This document shows, one piece after another, positions 51,282 to 61,817 of a stretch of DNA of 64,000 nt. The stretch's first letter is position 1, and each line of letters begins with the position of its first letter. Source of the stretch: Variovorax boronicumulans (GTDB taxonomy: Bacteria > Pseudomonadota > Gammaproteobacteria > Burkholderiales > Burkholderiaceae_C); assembly GCF_019352895.1 (NCBI RefSeq), contig NZ_JAAAFX010000015.1, positions 119,640 to 183,639 on the forward strand, read 5' to 3'. The notes below the pieces were generated by a model that worked only from the letters and a program-made list of their open reading frames with translations, did no database searches and had not been told where the DNA came from. A program made the translations under genes and the position numbers.

Positions 51282-52463
51282 ATGACCCGACCCCTGGACG
51301 GCATCACCGTCATCTCGCTCGAACACGCCATCGCGGCCCCGTTCTGCACCCGCCAGCTGGCCGACCTGGGCGCGCGCGTGATCAAGGTCGAGCGGCCCGG
51401 CACGGGCGACTTCGCGCGCGCCTACGACCAGCGTGTCGACGGCGAGGCCTCGCACTTCGTCTGGGTCAACCGCTCGAAGGAAAGCCTCACGCTCGACCTC
51501 AAGCAGCCGGCCGCGCTGGCCGTGTTGCAGGAACTGATCGCCGGCGCCGACGTGCTGGTGCAGAACCTCGCGCCCGGCGCCGCGGCACGCATGGGCCTGG
51601 GCTACGAGACGTTGCAGGCGGCGCACCCGGCGCTGATCGTCTGCGACATCTCGGGCTACGGCGAGGACGGGCCCTACCGCGACAAGAAGGCCTACGACCT
51701 GCTGATCCAGAGCGAGGCCGGCTTCCTCTCGGTCACCGGCACGCCCGACACCCCCTGCAAGTCCGGCAACTCGATCGCCGACATCGCCGCGGGCATGTAC
51801 GCCTACACCGGCGTGCTGGCCGCGCTGATGCAGCGTGGCAAGACGGGCCGGGGATCGCACATCGACGTCTCGATGCTCGAGTCGCTGGCCGAGTGGATGG
51901 GCTACCCGATGTACTACGCCTACCAGGGCGCCCCGCCGCCGCCGCGCAACGCGGCCGCGCACGCCACCATCTACCCCTACGGCCCCTTCGCGGCCGGCGA
52001 TGGCGGCACCGTGATGCTGGGCCTGCAGAACGAACGCGAGTGGCAGCTGTTCTGCGAGAAGGTGCTGCTGCAGCCCGCGCTCGCCGGCGATGCGCGCTTC
52101 GACGCCAATGCCCGGCGCAACGCGAACCGCGAGGCGCTGCAGGCCGTCATCCTCGAGACCTTCTCCACGCTGAGCACCGCGCAGGTGCTCGAGCGGCTCG
52201 ATGCGGCGCAGATCGCCAACGCGCGCATGAACGACATGGCCGGGCTGTGGGCGCATCCGCAACTGCAGGCGCGCGCGCGCTGGCGCGAGGTCGGCTCGCC
52301 CGCGGGCCCGATTCCCGCGCTGCTGCCGCCGGGCCGGCAGAGCGCCTTCGACTACCGCATGGACCCGGTGCCGGCGGTGGGCGAGCACACCGAGGCGATC
52401 CTGCAATCGCTGGGCCGCGATGCCGTGACCATCGCGGCGTTGCGCGCGGCGGAGGCCATCTGA
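51282..52463 (+). CDS. ict: CaiB/BaiF family CoA-transferase, itaconate CoA-transferase-like (Ict)
   Basis: A 393-residue class III CoA-transferase. It starts PLDGITVISLEHAIAAPFCT and has LGARVIKVERPGTGD, CDISGYGEDGP and the catalytic Asp near residue 139 in KKAYDLLIQSEAG. Class III enzymes form an aspartyl-CoA anhydride. In the itaconate route the enzyme activates itaconate with CoA from succinyl-CoA. GGAGG precedes the ATG, and the stop overlaps the next start by one base. Confidence 0.85.
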   Translation: MTRPLDGITVISLEHAIAAPFCTRQLADLGARVIKVERPGTGDFARAYDQRVDGEASHFVWVNRSKESLTLDLKQPAALAVLQELIAGADVLVQNLAPGAAARMGLGYETLQAAHPALIVCDISGYGEDGPYRDKKAYDLLIQSEAGFLSVTGTPDTPCKSGNSIADIAAGMYAYTGVLAALMQRGKTGRGSHIDVSMLESLAEWMGYPMYYAYQGAPPPPRNAAAHATIYPYGPFAAGDGGTVMLGLQNEREWQLFCEKVLLQPALAGDARFDANARRNANREALQAVILETFSTLSTAQVLERLDAAQIANARMNDMAGLWAHPQLQARARWREVGSPAGPIPALLPPGRQSAFDYRMDPVPAVGEHTEAILQSLGRDAVTIAALRAAEAI

Positions 52464-53818
52464 TGGGCACCGCCACGCTGGCCCGCTTCGCGGCCGAACT
52501 GCGCTTCGAACACATTCCCGCGCCCGTGCTGCGCCGCGCCGAAGACCTGCTGGTCGACTGGTTCGGCTCGGCCATCGCCGGCCACGGCACGCGCCCGGTC
52601 GAGACCATCGCGGCCTTCGCGCGCGCCATGGGCCCGGCCGAGGGCGCGAGCGAACTGCTGGTGGGCGGCGGCCGCAGCAGCCCTTATTTCGCGGCGATGG
52701 TGAACGCCGCCGCCTCGCACGTGGCCGAGCAGGACGACGTGCACAACGGCTCGGTGTTCCATCCGGCCACGGTGGTGTTCCCGGTCGCGCTGGCCTGGGC
52801 GCAGGCGCTGGGCGCGAGCGGCCGGCAGTTGCTGACGGCCGCGGTGGCGGGCTACGAGGTCGGCATCCGGGTCGGCGAATTCCTCGGGCGCTCGCACTAC
52901 AAGGTGTTCCACACCACCGGCACCGCGGGCACGCTGGCCGCGGCGGCCACGGCCGGCCATCTGCTGGGCCTCGACGCCGCGCGCATGCAGCATGCCTTCG
53001 GCTCGGCCGGCACGCAGGCCGCGGGGCTGTGGGAGTTCCTGCGCACGGCCGCCGATTCAAAGCAGCTGCACACCGCGCACGCGGCCGCCGCGGGCCTGAT
53101 GGCCGCGAGCCTGGCGCGCGACGGCTTCACCGGCGCGCAGCAGATCCTTGAGGGACCGCAGGGCCTGGCGGCGGGCATGTCGAGCGACGCCGATCCGGCG
53201 AAGCTGGTCGACGGCCTGGGCACGCGCTGGGCGCTGGCCGAGACCTCGTTCAAGTACCACGCCTCCTGCCGCCACACGCACCCGGCCGCCGATGCACTGC
53301 TGGCGGTGATGCAGGCGCACGGCCTGCGCGCCGAGGACATCGACCGCGTGCAGACCCACGTGCACCAGGGCGCGATCGACGTGCTCGGGCCGGTGGTCGA
53401 CCCGGCCACGGTGCACCAGTCGAAGTTCTCGATGGGCACGGTGCTGGCGCTGGTCGCACGCTTCGGCCAGGCCGGGCTGGCCGAGTTCGACGCGCACTTC
53501 CGCGACGACGCCACCGTGGCTCTGCGCGAGCGCGTGCAGATGGTGCTCGATGCCGAGGTCGACGCCGCGTACCCACGCCGCTGGATCGGCAAGGTCACCG
53601 TGCGCACCCGCGACGGCCGTGTGCTCGAAGGCCGGGTCGACGAGCCCAAGGGCGACCCGGGCAACACGTTGAGCCGCGACGAGATCACGGCCAAGGCGCT
53701 GCGGCTCGCGGCCTTCAGCGGTGGTGCGAGCGAGGCCGGGATGCGCAGCATCATCGCCGCGCTGTGGCGCGTGGCCGATGCGCCGGTGGTCGGCCCGCTG
53801 CTCGAGGCCGCCGCATGA
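52463..53818 (+). CDS. MmgE/PrpD family protein
   Basis: A 451-residue protein of the MmgE/PrpD (2-methylcitrate dehydratase-like) family. Marks are LLVDWFGSAIAGHGTRPVE, AASHVAEQDDVHNGSVFHP, GTAGTLAAAATAGHLLGLD and FKYHASCRHTHPAADALL. The same family occupies the corresponding position in the P. aeruginosa itaconate cluster; its reaction there is not established. It may dehydrate or isomerise a C5 acid such as citramalate. It is coupled on both sides by stop/start overlaps. Confidence 0.9.
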   Translation: MGTATLARFAAELRFEHIPAPVLRRAEDLLVDWFGSAIAGHGTRPVETIAAFARAMGPAEGASELLVGGGRSSPYFAAMVNAAASHVAEQDDVHNGSVFHPATVVFPVALAWAQALGASGRQLLTAAVAGYEVGIRVGEFLGRSHYKVFHTTGTAGTLAAAATAGHLLGLDAARMQHAFGSAGTQAAGLWEFLRTAADSKQLHTAHAAAAGLMAASLARDGFTGAQQILEGPQGLAAGMSSDADPAKLVDGLGTRWALAETSFKYHASCRHTHPAADALLAVMQAHGLRAEDIDRVQTHVHQGAIDVLGPVVDPATVHQSKFSMGTVLALVARFGQAGLAEFDAHFRDDATVALRERVQMVLDAEVDAAYPRRWIGKVTVRTRDGRVLEGRVDEPKGDPGNTLSRDEITAKALRLAAFSGGASEAGMRSIIAALWRVADAPVVGPLLEAAA

Positions 53819-54666
53819 CGACGCTGGCCCTGGCCCGCAGCTTCCTGTTCGTGCCGGGCGACCGGCCCGAGCGCCATGCGCGCGCGCTGGCCAGCGGCGC
53901 GGGCGCGGTCATCGTCGACCTCGAGGACGCGGTGGCGCCCGAGCGAAAGGCGGCGGCGCGCATGCAGCTCGATCACAGCTTCGCGGCCCTGACGAGCAAC
54001 GCGCACGGCCGGCTGCTGGTGCGCATCAACGCCTGCGACACGCCCTGGCATGCGGACGACCTGGCGCTGGTCGCGCGCCTCGCGGCGCGGCGGCAGCTGG
54101 CCGGCGTGCTGCTGCCCAAGGCCGAGCGCGCCGGCGATCTCGTGGCCCTTGCGGGTGCCGTGGGGCCTGGCGTGGCGCTGCTGCCGTTGATCGAATCGGT
54201 GGCCGGCCTCGATGCGCTCGCTGCGCTGGCCGCCGCGCCGCAGGTGCTGCGCCTGGTGTTCGGCCATCTGGATTTCCAGCTCGATGCGGGCCTGGCCTGC
54301 GGGCCCGACGAGGCCGAGTTGGTGCCGGTGCGGCTCGCGCTGCTGCTGGCCTCGCGCCGCGCGGGCCTGGCGCCGCCGGTGGACGGCATCACGGCCGACT
54401 GGCGCGACACGGCGCGGCTCGCGGCCGAGGCGGCGCGCGCGCGCCGGGGCGGCTTCGGCGCCAAGTTGTGCGTGCATCCCGAACAGGTCGCGGTCGTGCA
54501 GGCCGCCTTTACGCCCAGCGCCGACGAGCGGGGCTGGGCGCTTCGCGTCTGTGAGGCGGTGCGCGCGGCCGGCGGCGGCGTGGTCAAGGTCGACGGCCGC
54601 ATGGTCGACGCGCCCGTGGTCCGGCTGGCCGAGCGCCTGCTGGCGCAGGAGGTGCACACCGCCTGA
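53815..54666 (+). CDS. ccl: CitE-like lyase, citramalyl-CoA lyase (Ccl)
   Basis: A 283-residue HpcH/HpaI-CitE TIM-barrel enzyme. It has RSFLFVPGDRPERHARALAS at the N-terminus, then AVIVDLEDAVAPERK with metal-binding acids, LPLIESVAGL with the metal-ligating Glu, and FGAKLCVHPEQV. It would cleave citramalyl-CoA to pyruvate and acetyl-CoA, the last step of itaconate degradation. The ATG overlaps the previous TGA. Alternative CitE-family roles (such as malyl-CoA lyase) are less likely given ich and ict homologues. Confidence 0.86.
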   Translation: MTTLALARSFLFVPGDRPERHARALASGAGAVIVDLEDAVAPERKAAARMQLDHSFAALTSNAHGRLLVRINACDTPWHADDLALVARLAARRQLAGVLLPKAERAGDLVALAGAVGPGVALLPLIESVAGLDALAALAAAPQVLRLVFGHLDFQLDAGLACGPDEAELVPVRLALLLASRRAGLAPPVDGITADWRDTARLAAEAARARRGGFGAKLCVHPEQVAVVQAAFTPSADERGWALRVCEAVRAAGGGVVKVDGRMVDAPVVRLAERLLAQEVHTA

Positions 54667-54714
54667 CGGGGCCCGCGATCCGCTTTCTTTCAGATCAATT
54701 CAACAGGAGACGAC

Positions 54715-55704
54715 ATGGCATCGAAGACCCGAACATGGCTGGGCGGCATCGCACTGGCCGCGACACTGCTGCCGATTCACGCGCCGGCGCAATCGACTTG
54801 GCCCGACAAACCCATCACCTTGGTCGTGCCGTACTCGGCCGGCGGCCCGACCGACGTGGTGGCGCGCATGCTGGCCATCCCCATGGGCAAGTCGCTGGGC
54901 CAGACCGTGATCGTCGAGAACACGGTGGGGGCGGGCGGTACCATCGCGCCGGCGCGGGTGGCGCGCGCCGCGCCCAACGGCAACACCATCCTGATCCACC
55001 ACATGGGCATGGCGACCGCGCCGGCGCTCTACAAGAAGCTCAGCTTCGATCCGCTGAAGGACTTCGAGTACATCGGGCAGGTGCTCGACGTGCCGATGAC
55101 GCTGCTGTCGCGCAAGGACTTCCCGGCCAACAATTTCCCCGAGCTGCTGGCCTATGTGAAGATGCACAAGGACAAGGTCTCGCTGGCCAATGCCGGCATC
55201 GGCGCCGTGTCGCAGCTGTGCGGGCTGCTGTTCGCAAGCCAGATCGGGGTCGAACTCACGACCGTGCCCTACAAGGGCGCGGGCCCGGCGCTCAACGACC
55301 TGATGGGCGGGCAGGTCGACCTCTTGTGCGACCAGACCACGCAGACCGCGCCGGTGATCAAGGACGGGCAGCGGGTCAAGGTGTTCGGCGTGACCACGCC
55401 GCAGCGGCTGGCCTCGATGCCCAACATCCCTACGCTCGACGAGCAGGGCCTCAAGGGCTTCGACGTGAAGGTCTGGCACGGCGTCTACGCGCCCAAGGGC
55501 ACGCCGCCCGAGGTCACGGCCAAGCTCAACGTGGCACTGCGGGCCGCGCTGCAGGACGAGGCGGTGAAGGCCCGCATCGCCGAGCTGAGTTCGGAGATCG
55601 TGCCGATGGACAAGGTCACGCCCGAATCGCTGCGCACCCATCTCGCGGCCGAGACCGCGAAGTGGGGCAAGGTGATCAAGGCCTCGGGCGTGCAGGCGGA
55701 CTAA
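54715..55704 (+). CDS. Bug/TctC-family solute-binding protein of the itaconate operon
   Basis: A 329-residue protein with a signal peptide (WLGGIALAATLLPIHAPAQS). Family marks are KPITLVVPYSAGGPTDVVAR, GAGGTIAPARVARAAPNG and TVPYKGAGPALNDLMGGQVD. It is the last gene of the operon, 48 bases after ccl, with AGGAGA before the ATG. P. aeruginosa has TRAP transporter genes in this place, so the protein probably serves uptake of itaconate or a related C5 acid with a TctAB permease encoded elsewhere. Confidence 0.93.
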   Translation: MASKTRTWLGGIALAATLLPIHAPAQSTWPDKPITLVVPYSAGGPTDVVARMLAIPMGKSLGQTVIVENTVGAGGTIAPARVARAAPNGNTILIHHMGMATAPALYKKLSFDPLKDFEYIGQVLDVPMTLLSRKDFPANNFPELLAYVKMHKDKVSLANAGIGAVSQLCGLLFASQIGVELTTVPYKGAGPALNDLMGGQVDLLCDQTTQTAPVIKDGQRVKVFGVTTPQRLASMPNIPTLDEQGLKGFDVKVWHGVYAPKGTPPEVTAKLNVALRAALQDEAVKARIAELSSEIVPMDKVTPESLRTHLAAETAKWGKVIKASGVQAD

Positions 55705-55719
55705 TCCGGCCTTGCAAGG

Positions 55720-56805
55720 TCAGGGCGATACGATCGCCTTGACCTCGTTGCCCAGCTCGAGCACCGACATCGCGTAGTAGCTGCTCCAGTTGTAGCGCGT
55801 GATCACGTAGAAGTTCTGCGTGCCCGCCACATAGCTGGGCGCATCGGGGCCGTTCTGCAGCTCGATCAGCGCGAGCAGGCCCGGGTGCGACAGCGCCTCG
55901 CCGCGCAGCGTGGCGCCGGCGGCGACGAAGCTGTCGGCGCTGAAGGTGGGCTTGATGTCGGGCGCCATCAGGATCTGCATCTTCAGGCGCTCGGGGTCGA
56001 GGCGCACCGGGAAGATCGAGGCCATGCCGCGCTGCCAGCCGAAGGCCTTGAAGTAGTTGGCCACCGAGCCGATCACGTCGGCGGTGTTGTTCACCAGGTC
56101 GATGCGGCCGTCGCCGTCGAAATCGACCGCGTACTTGGCGATGCTGCTGGGCATGAACTGCGGCATGCCCATGGCGCCCGCATAGCTGCCCAGCGGCACC
56201 AGCGGGTCCTGCGCGGTGCGGCTCTCGATGCTCAGGAAGCTCTCGAGCTCGCCGCGGAAGAAGGCCTCGCGCTCGGCCGCGCGCGGGTGGCCCTGCGGGA
56301 AGTCGAAGGACAGCGTGGCCAGCGCATCGATCACGCGGAAGTTGCCCATGATGCGGCCATAGAGCGTCTCGACGCCGATGATGCCCACGATGATCTCGGG
56401 CGGCACGCCGTACTCGGCCTCGGCCCGCGCCAGCAGCGCCGCGTTGTCGCGCCAGAAGCGCACGCCGGCATTGATGCGGATGGGGTCGACGATGCGCGCG
56501 CGGTAGGCGTTCCAGTTCTTGGGCGAGCCCTTGGCCGGCGGCAGCATGAGCCGCGGCACGTTGGGCAGCAGCTGCGCGGCGCCGATGGTGGCGCGTACCC
56601 AGTCGCGGTCGAGGTTGCGGCGCGTGGCCACGTCGTCGGCGAAGCGCATCGCATCGTCGCGCGTGGCGTAGGGCACGGTGCCGCGCACCGCGGTCGCGCC
56701 GCGCCGTGCATCGGCGTTCTGTGCGATGGCCGCGGGCGGCAGGGCCAGGGCCGCGAGGAGCAGGCCGGCGAGAAGGGAGGGGGCGGTCGAGGAGAGGCGT
56801 CGCAT
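55720..56805 (-). CDS. mltB: Lytic murein transglycosylase B
   Basis: A 361-residue periplasmic enzyme with a signal peptide at residues 1-29 (PSLLAGLLLAALALPPAAIAQ). The catalytic Glu146 is in IIGVETLYGRIMGNFRVIDA, and SYAGAMGMPQFMPSSI plus DFDGDGRIDL are MltB family motifs. It cuts peptidoglycan glycan strands to 1,6-anhydro ends. No lipobox is seen, so it may be soluble rather than lipid-anchored. It follows the TgpA gene by 52 bases on the same strand and may share its transcript. Confidence 0.93.
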   Translation of the reverse strand: MRRLSSTAPSLLAGLLLAALALPPAAIAQNADARRGATAVRGTVPYATRDDAMRFADDVATRRNLDRDWVRATIGAAQLLPNVPRLMLPPAKGSPKNWNAYRARIVDPIRINAGVRFWRDNAALLARAEAEYGVPPEIIVGIIGVETLYGRIMGNFRVIDALATLSFDFPQGHPRAAEREAFFRGELESFLSIESRTAQDPLVPLGSYAGAMGMPQFMPSSIAKYAVDFDGDGRIDLVNNTADVIGSVANYFKAFGWQRGMASIFPVRLDPERLKMQILMAPDIKPTFSADSFVAAGATLRGEALSHPGLLALIELQNGPDAPSYVAGTQNFYVITRYNWSSYYAMSVLELGNEVKAIVSP

Positions 56806-56857
56806 GCGTCGATTGTGCCGCCGGCTCGAAAGGCGCCGTGTGGGAATACCGCTGCTT

Positions 56858-58864
56858 TCAGCCGGGCCAGCGCAGCCGGCGGAATTCGGCGCGCAATGGG
56901 CCCAGCGCGGTGGCAGGCGCGGGCGCATAGCGCTGCGCCTCGAGCGCGAGCAGCCAGTCGTGCGCAGGCTGGGCCGCGGCGCCGAAGCGCTGTGTGGCCA
57001 GCGCCGCCATCTGGCGCGGCGTGGCAGGCTCGGGCAGCGCGAGGCCGGCCTTCTCCAGGCGCCGGCGCGCGCGGCGCAGCAGCCGCAGCCAGGGGTCGTG
57101 CTGGGCGCGTTCCCACAGCGTCCAGCCCACGCCGCCCAGCGTCGCGATCACCAGCATCCAGAGCAGCACCGTGGCCAGGTCCTGCAGGCTGGGCGACTCG
57201 AAGCCCAGCGACTTGAGCAGGTCGAGCTGCCGGCTCTGTGTGTAGTTGAGCACCCACTGGTTCCAGCGGTTGTTGACCGCCTCCCAGGCCGCGCGCAGGT
57301 TCTGCGACAGCGTGGGGCTCATGGTGCCGATCGCGTTGGCGAAAAAGCCGGGCGGCGAACTCAGCCGCTGGAAGCTGCCGATGCGCCCTGGCGAGACCGA
57401 GGCCGTCGGGTCGACCCGCGTCCAGCCCGTGCCGGCCTGCCAGACCTCGGCCCAGGCATGGGCGTCGGACTGGCGCAGCACCCAGTAGCCGTCGACGCCG
57501 TTCTGCTCGCCGCCCTGGTAGCCGGTGACGATGCGCGCGGGGATGTCGAGCCCGCGCATCAGCACCACGAAGGCCGAGGCGATGTGTTCGCAGAAGCCGG
57601 CCTTGCGGTCGAACCAGAACTCGTCGGCGGTCTCGTCGCCGTAGACGCCGGGCTCCAGCGTGTAGCTGTAGCCGCCGCTGCGCAGGCGCTCGAGCGCGGC
57701 CTGCACGAAGGCCGGTGTGCCGGCATCGGCGAGCTTGGGGTCGCGCTTCATCTGGGCCGCGAGCGCGAGCGTGCGCGGGTTGCGGCCCTCGGGCAGCGCC
57801 ACATAGGGCTGCAGCGCGGCAGTACGCCGCAGCGGGCCGCTCTGGAAGTCCGGATAGCTCTCGGCACGGTAGCGCACCAGGTCGCCGATCGCGCGGTTGG
57901 CCACCCATTGCAGCTCGGGCGTGGCCATCACGCGCAGGCCGGGGATCTCGGGCAGTGTCTTCGGCGCGGGGGCGTCGAGCGTGAGCAGCCAGGGGCGGTT
58001 GCTGGGCTCGAGCGTGACCTCGTAGCGCACCGGCTCGCCCCGCACGCGCAGGTTGGCGTCGAAGCTGCCGCGTTCCCAGGGCGGGGTCGTGGTCCATTCG
58101 CGGCCGTCGAAGTTCGACAGCACCGGGCCACGGAAGTAGAGCTGGGGCTGGGGCGGCGGGCTGCCGCCATCGAAGCGCACGCGCGCGGCGATGCCGTCGT
58201 CGAGCGCCAGCTGCGCGATGGTGCCCACGCGCATGCTGTTCGACAGCCCGCTGCGCCCGGTCATCTCGTCGTTGGGCGTGCCCCACAGCGGCGCCATGCG
58301 CGGGAACAGCATGAACAGCGCGAGCATGATCGGCGCGCCCAGCAGCGCCATCCCGCCCGCGGTGCGCGCGGCCTGCAGCAGCGGCGGCCGGCCCACCGGC
58401 ATGTGGGCGTTGACCAGCGCGGTCAGCAGGCCCAGCAGCGCGAACAGCATCGCCACCGCGGTCAGCAGCGACTGCGACTGGAAGAAGTTGGTCAGCATCA
58501 CGAAGAAGCCGAGAAAGAAGATCACCAGCGCGTCGCGCCGCGCGCGCACCTCCATGGTCTTGAGCGCGAGCATCACCACCACCAGCGTGACGCCCGCATC
58601 GCGCCCGAGCAGCGTGCGGTGGGTCGCGAAGATGGCGGCCAGCGCGACGGCCAGCAGCGCGATGAGCCACCAGCGCCCGGGCAGCGGCCGCGACTGCACG
58701 GCCAGCGTGCCGCGCCAGACCAGCACGCCGGCCGTGAACAGCGTGCACCACAGGGGCAGGGTGCCGACCTGCGGCAGCAGCACCAGCGCGATCACGCACA
58801 GCAGGAACAGCGTGTCGCGCGCATCGCGCGGCAGCGTGCCGAGCCGTTGCACCAGGCTCAGCAT
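56858..58864 (-). CDS. TgpA-type transmembrane transglutaminase-like protein
   Basis: A 668-residue protein. The N-terminal 170 residues contain about six transmembrane helices, a periplasmic region follows, and the transglutaminase core has Cys in FDRKAGFCEHIASAF near residue 420, His in SDAHAWAEVW and Asp in WTRVDPTA. A last transmembrane helix near 560-580 (LATVLLWMLVIATLGGVGW) precedes a cytoplasmic DUF4129-like tail. P. aeruginosa TgpA is essential and sits with MoxR and DUF58 genes, as here. The start overlaps the DUF58 stop by 7 bases. Confidence 0.9.
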   Translation of the reverse strand: MLSLVQRLGTLPRDARDTLFLLCVIALVLLPQVGTLPLWCTLFTAGVLVWRGTLAVQSRPLPGRWWLIALLAVALAAIFATHRTLLGRDAGVTLVVVMLALKTMEVRARRDALVIFFLGFFVMLTNFFQSQSLLTAVAMLFALLGLLTALVNAHMPVGRPPLLQAARTAGGMALLGAPIMLALFMLFPRMAPLWGTPNDEMTGRSGLSNSMRVGTIAQLALDDGIAARVRFDGGSPPPQPQLYFRGPVLSNFDGREWTTTPPWERGSFDANLRVRGEPVRYEVTLEPSNRPWLLTLDAPAPKTLPEIPGLRVMATPELQWVANRAIGDLVRYRAESYPDFQSGPLRRTAALQPYVALPEGRNPRTLALAAQMKRDPKLADAGTPAFVQAALERLRSGGYSYTLEPGVYGDETADEFWFDRKAGFCEHIASAFVVLMRGLDIPARIVTGYQGGEQNGVDGYWVLRQSDAHAWAEVWQAGTGWTRVDPTASVSPGRIGSFQRLSSPPGFFANAIGTMSPTLSQNLRAAWEAVNNRWNQWVLNYTQSRQLDLLKSLGFESPSLQDLATVLLWMLVIATLGGVGWTLWERAQHDPWLRLLRRARRRLEKAGLALPEPATPRQMAALATQRFGAAAQPAHDWLLALEAQRYAPAPATALGPLRAEFRRLRWPG

Positions 58865-59826
58865 GTGGCCAGCACCTCGAGGCAGCGGCGCCGATGCGCT
58901 TCGCCTTGCGAAGGCGGAACCTGCCGCCCGGCCACGCGCAGGCCGTAGTCCACGCCCAGCCGGTCGGCCATCAGCACCCAGGCGCACAGGCGCGAGAGCC
59001 GCGCCTCGACATCGGGCAGGCCGGCGTGCTGGGCATCGAGCCAGAGCTCGTGCCGCTGCGATTGCTGGGTGTCGCGGCTCACCAGTTCGTCGGAGCCCGC
59101 GGCCTGAGCGCGCGCGGCCTTCTTCCACACCACCAGCTTGAGCGGGTCGCCGCGGCGGTAGGCGCGCACGCCGTCGTATTCGCCGGCGCTCGCGGCCCGC
59201 GCCAGCGAGGTGCTGGCGTCGCCGGACAGCGGTTCGCCGGGCGGCAGGGCCGGCGGATGCGCTTCGGGCGCGGGGTAGACCAGCAGCGGCGAGGCCGGCC
59301 GCCAGACGGTCCAGACGCGGAAGGTGCCGAGCGGAAAACGGGTCTCGGCCGTGAGCGGCGGCACTGGGTGCAGGCCGCGGCGCTCGGGCTTGAAGGCGAT
59401 CTCGACCGTCTCGCTGCCCTGGGCCGGCACGTCGCACCAGGCCCACTGGCCGCTGCCGCGCACCGCCAGGCCGATGCCGTGGCGCACGCCGCGCCGCGCG
59501 TTGTGCAGCACGATGCGGAACATGGCGGCGCTGCCCGCGTACTGCGGCTCGGGCGGCATCAGGTGCATCGAGAGGCCGCGCAGCGTGGCGTGGCTCACGT
59601 GCATGCCCACGGCCACGCAGCCGGCCAGCATGAAGGTCAGCAGGTAGCCCAGGTTGAGCTGGTAGTTGATCGACGCGACCAGCAGCACGAGCAGGGTCAG
59701 CGCCAGCATCCAGCCCGCGCGCGTCGGCACGATATAGACGTTGCGCTGGGTCAGCGCGAGCATGTCGCTGGGCGGCCGGCGTGACAGGAACCAGCCGTCG
59801 ATGCGCCGGCGCAGCGTGGCGATCAT
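58858..59826 (-). CDS. DUF58 domain protein, membrane-anchored
   Basis: A 322-residue protein with two adjacent transmembrane helices near residues 38-75 (GWMLALTLLVLLVASINYQL then LLTFMLAGCVAVGMHVSH). The DUF58 core with EYDGVRAYRRGDPLKLVVWKK follows. DUF58 proteins are vWA-related and accompany MoxR ATPases. It lies 12 bases after the MoxR gene and overlaps the TgpA gene. A role in assembling or protecting an envelope complex is likely but unproven. Confidence 0.9.
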   Translation of the reverse strand: MIATLRRRIDGWFLSRRPPSDMLALTQRNVYIVPTRAGWMLALTLLVLLVASINYQLNLGYLLTFMLAGCVAVGMHVSHATLRGLSMHLMPPEPQYAGSAAMFRIVLHNARRGVRHGIGLAVRGSGQWAWCDVPAQGSETVEIAFKPERRGLHPVPPLTAETRFPLGTFRVWTVWRPASPLLVYPAPEAHPPALPPGEPLSGDASTSLARAASAGEYDGVRAYRRGDPLKLVVWKKAARAQAAGSDELVSRDTQQSQRHELWLDAQHAGLPDVEARLSRLCAWVLMADRLGVDYGLRVAGRQVPPSQGEAHRRRCLEVLATC

Positions 59827-59838
59827 GGACGGTTCAGG

Positions 59839-60771
<933 letters not shown>

Positions 60772-60859
60772 ATGCAAACCATACCGCAAGGCGCGAAGGC
60801 CCACGCCGGCTAAGGGTGGCGGGGTGCAGCGACGAGTCCGCGGTGAGATCGACCGAGAC

Positions 60860-61816
60860 ATGGGCAAAACCGGCTACTTCACACACCGCGACTGCTGGAA
60901 ACACGACATGGGCGGCGGGCATCCCGAATGCCCAGAACGCCTCGACGCCATCGAGGACCGGCTGCTGCTCACCGGCGTCGGCGACGCCCTCGAACGCTGC
61001 GACGTGCCCCTGGCCACGCTCGAGCAGATCACCCGGGCCCACAGCGTGGCCCACCTCGAGCATCTCGAAGCGCTGAGCCAGCGCCTGATCGAGGACAACC
61101 CCGCCGGCGGCCCCACGCAGGCCATGCTCGACCCCGACACCGTGCTCATGCGCTACACCGTGCTGGCCGCGCGCCGTGCAGCCGGCGCCGCGGTGGCGGC
61201 CACCGACGCGGTGATGTCGGGCCAGCTCGAGAACGCCTTCTGCGCGGTGCGTCCGCCCGGCCACCATGCGGAGCGCGAGCAGGCCATGGGCTTCTGCTTC
61301 CTCAACAACGTGGCGATCGCGGCGCGCCATGCGCTCGAGGTGCACGGGCTGGAACGCGTGGCCGTCGTCGACTTCGACGTGCACCACGGCAACGGCACCG
61401 AGAACATATTGGCCGGCGATCCGCGCGTGCTGATGGTCGGCTTCTTCCAGCATCCCTTCTATCCCTTCAGCGACGTCGACCATCCGGCGGCGAACATGCT
61501 CAACCTGCCGGTGCCGGCCTACACCAAGGGCATGGACGTCCGCGAGCTGATCGACATGATGTGGCTGCCGCGGCTGGAGGAATTCAAGCCGCAGATGATC
61601 TTCGTGAGCGCCGGCTTCGACGCCCACCGCGACGACGAAATGGGCCAGCTGCGGCTCAACGAGAACGACTTCGCCTGGATCACCGAGCGGGTGCACGAGG
61701 TGGCGCGGCGCCATTCGCACGGCCGCATCGTGTCGCTGCTCGAGGGCGGCTACAACCTCGACGCGCTGGCCCAGAGCGTCGAGGCCCACATCCGGGTGCT
61801 CGCAGACCTGCGCTGA
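60860..61816 (+). CDS. Histone-deacetylase family amidohydrolase
   Basis: A 318-residue protein of the class II HDAC/acetylpolyamine amidohydrolase family. It starts MGKTGYFTHRDCWKHDMGGG and has GHHAEREQAMGFCFLNNVAI with catalytic His residues, VAVVDFDVHHGNGTENI with the zinc-ligating Asp and His, and FVSAGFDAHRDDEMGQL. It probably deacetylates a small amine, polyamine or lysine; the substrate is unknown. MscS follows one base after its stop, so the two genes are likely cotranscribed. Confidence 0.93.
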   Translation: MGKTGYFTHRDCWKHDMGGGHPECPERLDAIEDRLLLTGVGDALERCDVPLATLEQITRAHSVAHLEHLEALSQRLIEDNPAGGPTQAMLDPDTVLMRYTVLAARRAAGAAVAATDAVMSGQLENAFCAVRPPGHHAEREQAMGFCFLNNVAIAARHALEVHGLERVAVVDFDVHHGNGTENILAGDPRVLMVGFFQHPFYPFSDVDHPAANMLNLPVPAYTKGMDVRELIDMMWLPRLEEFKPQMIFVSAGFDAHRDDEMGQLRLNENDFAWITERVHEVARRHSHGRIVSLLEGGYNLDALAQSVEAHIRVLADLR

Positions 61817-61817
61817 A

